Source: Planctomycetota bacterium
GTDB lineage: Bacteria; Planctomycetota; UBA1135; GCA-002686595
DNA length: 64,000 bases
Reading direction: 5' to 3'
Assembly (NCBI GenBank): GCA_016712565.1
Contig: JADJQU010000001.1
Span: 496,001-560,000 of the forward strand
In this document: positions 61,564 to 64,000 of the stretch, piece after piece
How the letters are laid out: each line of letters starts with the position of its first letter
Numbering within the stretch: the stretch's first letter is position 1
Notes under the pieces: model-generated
What the model was told of the DNA's origin: nothing
Databases searched by the model: none
Seen by the model: only the letters and a program-made list of their open reading frames with translations
Translations under genes and position numbers: made by a program

Positions 61564-62619
61564 TTAGGGGCTGGGCCAGAGCACCGCGCGGTCCTCCTCC
61601 ACGGCAAGGCCGATCCTCTCGCCCACGTGGAATTCGCGCGAGCGGTCGACGAGCACGTGCACGCGCTGGCCGGCCCAGTGGGCCACCAGCAGTTGTTCGG
61701 GACCGGCCTGCTCCACGAGTTCCACGACGGCGGCGTCCGGGCCGGGATCCACGACCCGCAGGTGCTCGGCGCGCACGCCGAGGCGCACGGGACCTGGGGC
61801 GTGGCCAGGGGCCGGGCACAGGCTCGTTCCAGCGCCGGAAAGGAGTCGCTCGGCTTCCACGCGCGCCTCGAACAGGTTGATGCGCGGCTGTCCCAGCTGG
61901 CAAGCCACCAGAGGCGAGCACGGCCGGTCGTAGATCTCCCGCGGTGTGCCCACCTGCTGGATGCGGCCGTCCACCAACACCGCGATGCGGTCGGCCATGG
62001 AGAGCGCTTCGCCCTGGTCGTGGGTCACGTAGATCATCGGCACGCCCAGGGAGCGCACGAGCACGGCGAGCTCGACCCTCAGGGCTTCGCGCAGCTTGGC
62101 GTCCAGATTGGAGAGCGGCTCGTCCATCAGGAACAGCCTGGGCTTGCGCACGATGGCGCGCCCGATGGCCACGCGCTGCATCTCGCCGCCGGAGAGACGC
62201 CGCGCGGGGCGGTCCAGCAGGGCCTCGATGCGCAGGGTGGCCGCGGCGCGTTCGACCCGTTCGCGGATCTCACTCTCGGCCAGTGCGCGGCCTCCCGTGC
62301 GCGCGGGCGCGCGCAGCGGAAACTCGAGATTGCGCCGCACCGTCCAGTCGGGATAGAGCGAGAAATTCTGGAACACCAGGGCCACATCGCGCTCCGCGGG
62401 GCCGACGCCCGCGAGGTCCCGGCCTCCCAGGGCAAGCGAGCCCCCGTCGGGCGCCTCCAGGCCGCAGATCACGCGCAAGAGCGTGGTCTTGCCGGCGCCC
62501 GTGGGGCCCAGCACCACCAGGATCTCGCCCTCGTGGAGGTCGAGGTCGACCCGCGAGAGGGCCTCCCGGGCACCGTAGCGCCGCGTCACGGCGCGCAGCT
62601 CGAGGAGCGGCGTGCTCAC
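61564..62619 (-). CDS. MalK/UgpC-like ABC transporter ATPase 1
   Basis: The 351-residue ATPase has Walker A GPTGAGKTT, signature LSGGEMQRVAIGRA, Walker B LFLMDEPLSNLD and the switch VTHDQGEA, followed by a TOBE/MalK-type regulatory domain (LGVRAEHLRVVDPG). ATPases of this group energise sugar or polyol uptake. The GTG overlaps the stop of the second ATPase gene (GTGA). It is the last visible gene of the transporter operon. Having two different MalK-type ATPases suggests a heterodimer. Confidence 0.92.
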   Translation of the reverse strand: MSTPLLELRAVTRRYGAREALSRVDLDLHEGEILVVLGPTGAGKTTLLRVICGLEAPDGGSLALGGRDLAGVGPAERDVALVFQNFSLYPDWTVRRNLEFPLRAPARTGGRALAESEIRERVERAAATLRIEALLDRPARRLSGGEMQRVAIGRAIVRKPRLFLMDEPLSNLDAKLREALRVELAVLVRSLGVPMIYVTHDQGEALSMADRIAVLVDGRIQQVGTPREIYDRPCSPLVACQLGQPRINLFEARVEAERLLSGAGTSLCPAPGHAPGPVRLGVRAEHLRVVDPGPDAAVVELVEQAGPEQLLVAHWAGQRVHVLVDRSREFHVGERIGLAVEEDRAVLWPSP

Positions 62620-63692
62620 GGCAGGCTCGCTCCGTCGCCGGGGTCGAACCAGCGGATTCCGCGCGCTTCCAGGGTCAGCGAAACCTCGTCGCCCCGCCGC
62701 CCCGGGCTCTCGGCGGCCACGCGCGCCACGAGCCGTCCGCAGGGCGTGTCCACGTGCAGCGCCCGCGAGGAGCCCAGATCCTCGTCGGCGACGATGCGGC
62801 CGCGCACGTGGCCCGAGTCGCTCGCGGGGCCCAGCTTGACGAACTCGGGCCGGATTCCGAGCACCAGCCGGCCGCCGCCGCCGGAGGGCAGCGAGCCCGG
62901 CGCGCAGGCGAATCCCTCGCCGTAGTGGCCCGAGCGAAAGCGCCCGCCCGCCAACTCGCCCTCGACGAAATTCATGCCCGGGCTGCCGACGAAATGGGCC
63001 ACGAAGCGGTTCGCCGGCTGGTCGTAGACCTCGAGCGGCGGCGCGGCCTGCAGGATCTTCCCCGCGGACATCACCACCACGCGGTCGGCGAGGCGCATCG
63101 CTTCCTCCTGGTCGTGAGTCACGTAGAGCGTGGTGACGCCGGTCGACAGCTGCTGCTCGCGGATGAACTCGCACAACTCGGCGCGCCGCTCGGCGTCGAG
63201 CGTGCCCAGGGGCTCGTCCATCAAGTAGACGGCGGGCTTGCGCACCATGGCGCGGGCCAGGGCCACGCGCTGCTGGTCGCCGCCGGAGAGTTCCCGCGGC
63301 CGGCGCGGCAAGAGGTCCAGGATCCCCAGGCGCAGGGCCACGCGCGCCACGCGTTCCGCACGCTCGCGCCGTTCCACGCCGGCGCATTCCAGCGGGAAGG
63401 CGATGTTCTCGGCGCAGGTGAAGTGGGGGTACAGGGCATAGAACTGGAAGACGAAGCCCACGTCGCGCTCGGCGGGGCCCTTGCGCGTCACATCCTCGCC
63501 GTCGATGGTGATCTTGCCGCCGCTGGGAAGCTCCAGGCCCGCCACCATGCGCAGCGTGGTGGTCTTGCCGCACCCCGAGGGACCCAGCAGGACCACGAAC
63601 TCGCCCGAACCGATGGACAGGTCCACCCTGTCCACGGCCAGCGTGCCCGCGGTGTAGGACTTGGTGACGCCCGTGAGTTCGACGCGGCTCAC
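62616..63692 (-). CDS. MalK/UgpC-like ABC transporter ATPase 2
   Basis: This 358-residue ATPase has Walker A GPSGCGKTT, LSGGDQQRVALARAMVRKP, LMDEPLGTLDAERR, VTHDQEEAMRLADRV and a C-terminal TOBE part (LVLGIRPEFVKLGPASDSG). It differs clearly from the neighbouring ATPase, so this is not a recent duplicate. The start is a GTG that overlaps the stop of the small membrane protein gene (GTGA); longer upstream ORF sequence is only the antisense of neighbours. Confidence 0.92.
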   Translation of the reverse strand: MSRVELTGVTKSYTAGTLAVDRVDLSIGSGEFVVLLGPSGCGKTTTLRMVAGLELPSGGKITIDGEDVTRKGPAERDVGFVFQFYALYPHFTCAENIAFPLECAGVERRERAERVARVALRLGILDLLPRRPRELSGGDQQRVALARAMVRKPAVYLMDEPLGTLDAERRAELCEFIREQQLSTGVTTLYVTHDQEEAMRLADRVVVMSAGKILQAAPPLEVYDQPANRFVAHFVGSPGMNFVEGELAGGRFRSGHYGEGFACAPGSLPSGGGGRLVLGIRPEFVKLGPASDSGHVRGRIVADEDLGSSRALHVDTPCGRLVARVAAESPGRRGDEVSLTLEARGIRWFDPGDGASLP

Positions 63693-63916
63693 GGCGCGAG
63701 TCTCCCCGGGCCCTGCTCCGGCGAGTCGTCGCCAGGGGAGCAGGCCGCGCGTTCCGGCCAGTGGGCGGCCAGGATCTGCAGCACGACGCCGAGGCCCGTG
63801 ACCGCGAACCCCAGCCGGAACCCGCCGACCCACCAGGGCTGCAGCACGAGGGACATTCCCGCGGCCATCAGCGCCAGCGAAAGCCGGTCCAGGGGAGCGC
63901 GGAGTCCCGGCTTCAT
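63689..63916 (-). CDS. Small membrane protein in the sugar ABC transporter operon
   Basis: The 75-residue protein starts MKPGLRAPLDRLSLALMAAG and has two helices (ALMAAGMSLVLQPWWVG and GFAVTGLGVVLQILAAHW), then a polar tail. I do not recognise a family. It lies between permease and ATPase genes with 4-bp overlaps at both ends (ATGA and GTGA), so it is made with the transporter and may be an accessory subunit. Confidence 0.72.
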   Translation of the reverse strand: MKPGLRAPLDRLSLALMAAGMSLVLQPWWVGGFRLGFAVTGLGVVLQILAAHWPERAACSPGDDSPEQGPGRLAP

Positions 63917-64000
63917 TGCTTGATGGTCCCGAAGGTCATGCCGCGCAGCAGGTGCTTGCGCACCAGGACCGTGAAGAGCACGATCGGCGTCACGAAGAGC
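63913..64000 (-). CDS. Carbohydrate ABC transporter permease, C-terminal end (partial)
   Basis: The last 28 residues are visible: LFVTPIVLFTVLVRKHLLRG then MTFGTIKQ and a stop. Ending with a hydrophobic helix, R-K-x-L-x-R-G-M-T-x-G-x-x-K is the usual C-terminus of MalG/UgpE-type sugar permeases. The rest lies beyond the window. The stop overlaps the next start (ATGA). Confidence 0.75.
   Translation of the reverse strand, partial: LFVTPIVLFTVLVRKHLLRGMTFGTIKQ

Noticed and set aside
59159..61567. 802-codon plus-strand open frame opposite the FG-GAP gene
   Set aside because: Antisense translation of Asp-rich repeats giving Val/Ala/Arg-rich low-complexity sequence.

Overview
The window is very GC-rich, densely packed bacterial DNA. 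It most likely comes from an uncultured member of the Planctomycetota; this is an inference. It rests on the alternative complex III (ACIII) operon, a recurrent Cys-containing C-terminal domain starting YC.AK.NS.GC that I associate with large planctomycete secretomes, sulfatase and type I phosphodiesterase genes, and several small conserved proteins of that flavour. No rRNA, tRNA, CRISPR array, intact insertion sequence or phage genes were seen.

Layout. (1) 1-13808, minus strand: one tight operon actA-actB-actC-actDE-actF-small membrane protein-coxB-like-coxA-like-TauE/SafE-like-ccoI-ccoS, in which almost every junction is a 4-13 bp overlap. The two cytochrome-oxidase-like subunits lack the ligands of CuA, CuB and haem a3. 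Only the haem a histidine pair and a fused cytochrome c domain remain, so the module looks like an ACIII-linked electron-transfer complex rather than an oxygen reductase. (2) 14479-18454: a secreted beta-helix protein and a CPA2-type cation/proton antiporter. (3) 19025-21851: small ribbon-helix-helix-like protein, sulfate adenylyltransferase, sulfatase-like protein and APS kinase, a PAPS-making (sulfation-type) cassette. (4) 21961-28120: mixed small genes (secreted DUF1579-like protein, WYL regulator, 2-TM protein, secreted beta-propeller, membrane proteins). (5) 29072-35166: two type I phosphodiesterase/nucleotide pyrophosphatase-family proteins, a second ribbon-helix-helix-like paralogue, a membrane protein and a Mesh1/SpoT-like hydrolase. 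(6) 35215-43031: secreted propeller, P-loop kinase, pdxT-pdxS with a divergent MocR regulator, secreted LamG protein, CysQ. (7) 43102-48038: penicillin-acylase family protein, rhodanese, GT39-like mannosyltransferase. (8) 48222-52847: stress-signalling operon hsp20-usp-histidine kinase-response regulator-CBS protein. (9) 53125-61342: porin, FIST protein, hybrid sensor kinase, AlkD-like protein, secreted FG-GAP protein. (10) 61564-64000: sugar ABC transporter (two MalK-like ATPases, a small membrane protein and the end of a permease).

Connections. Sat, CysC and CysQ would make PAPS and clear PAP, and no APS/PAPS reductase is present here, which fits sulfation better than assimilation; this is an inference. 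Five secreted proteins share the same C-terminal domain on five different ectodomains. PdxST and its regulator share overlapping divergent promoters.

Quality caveat. At least nine genes carry a single-base frameshift, and one of these also has an in-frame stop. Both +1 and -1 shifts occur, several in short G/C runs. This pattern suggests residual sequencing or assembly error more than real decay. Affected genes are annotated across the break.
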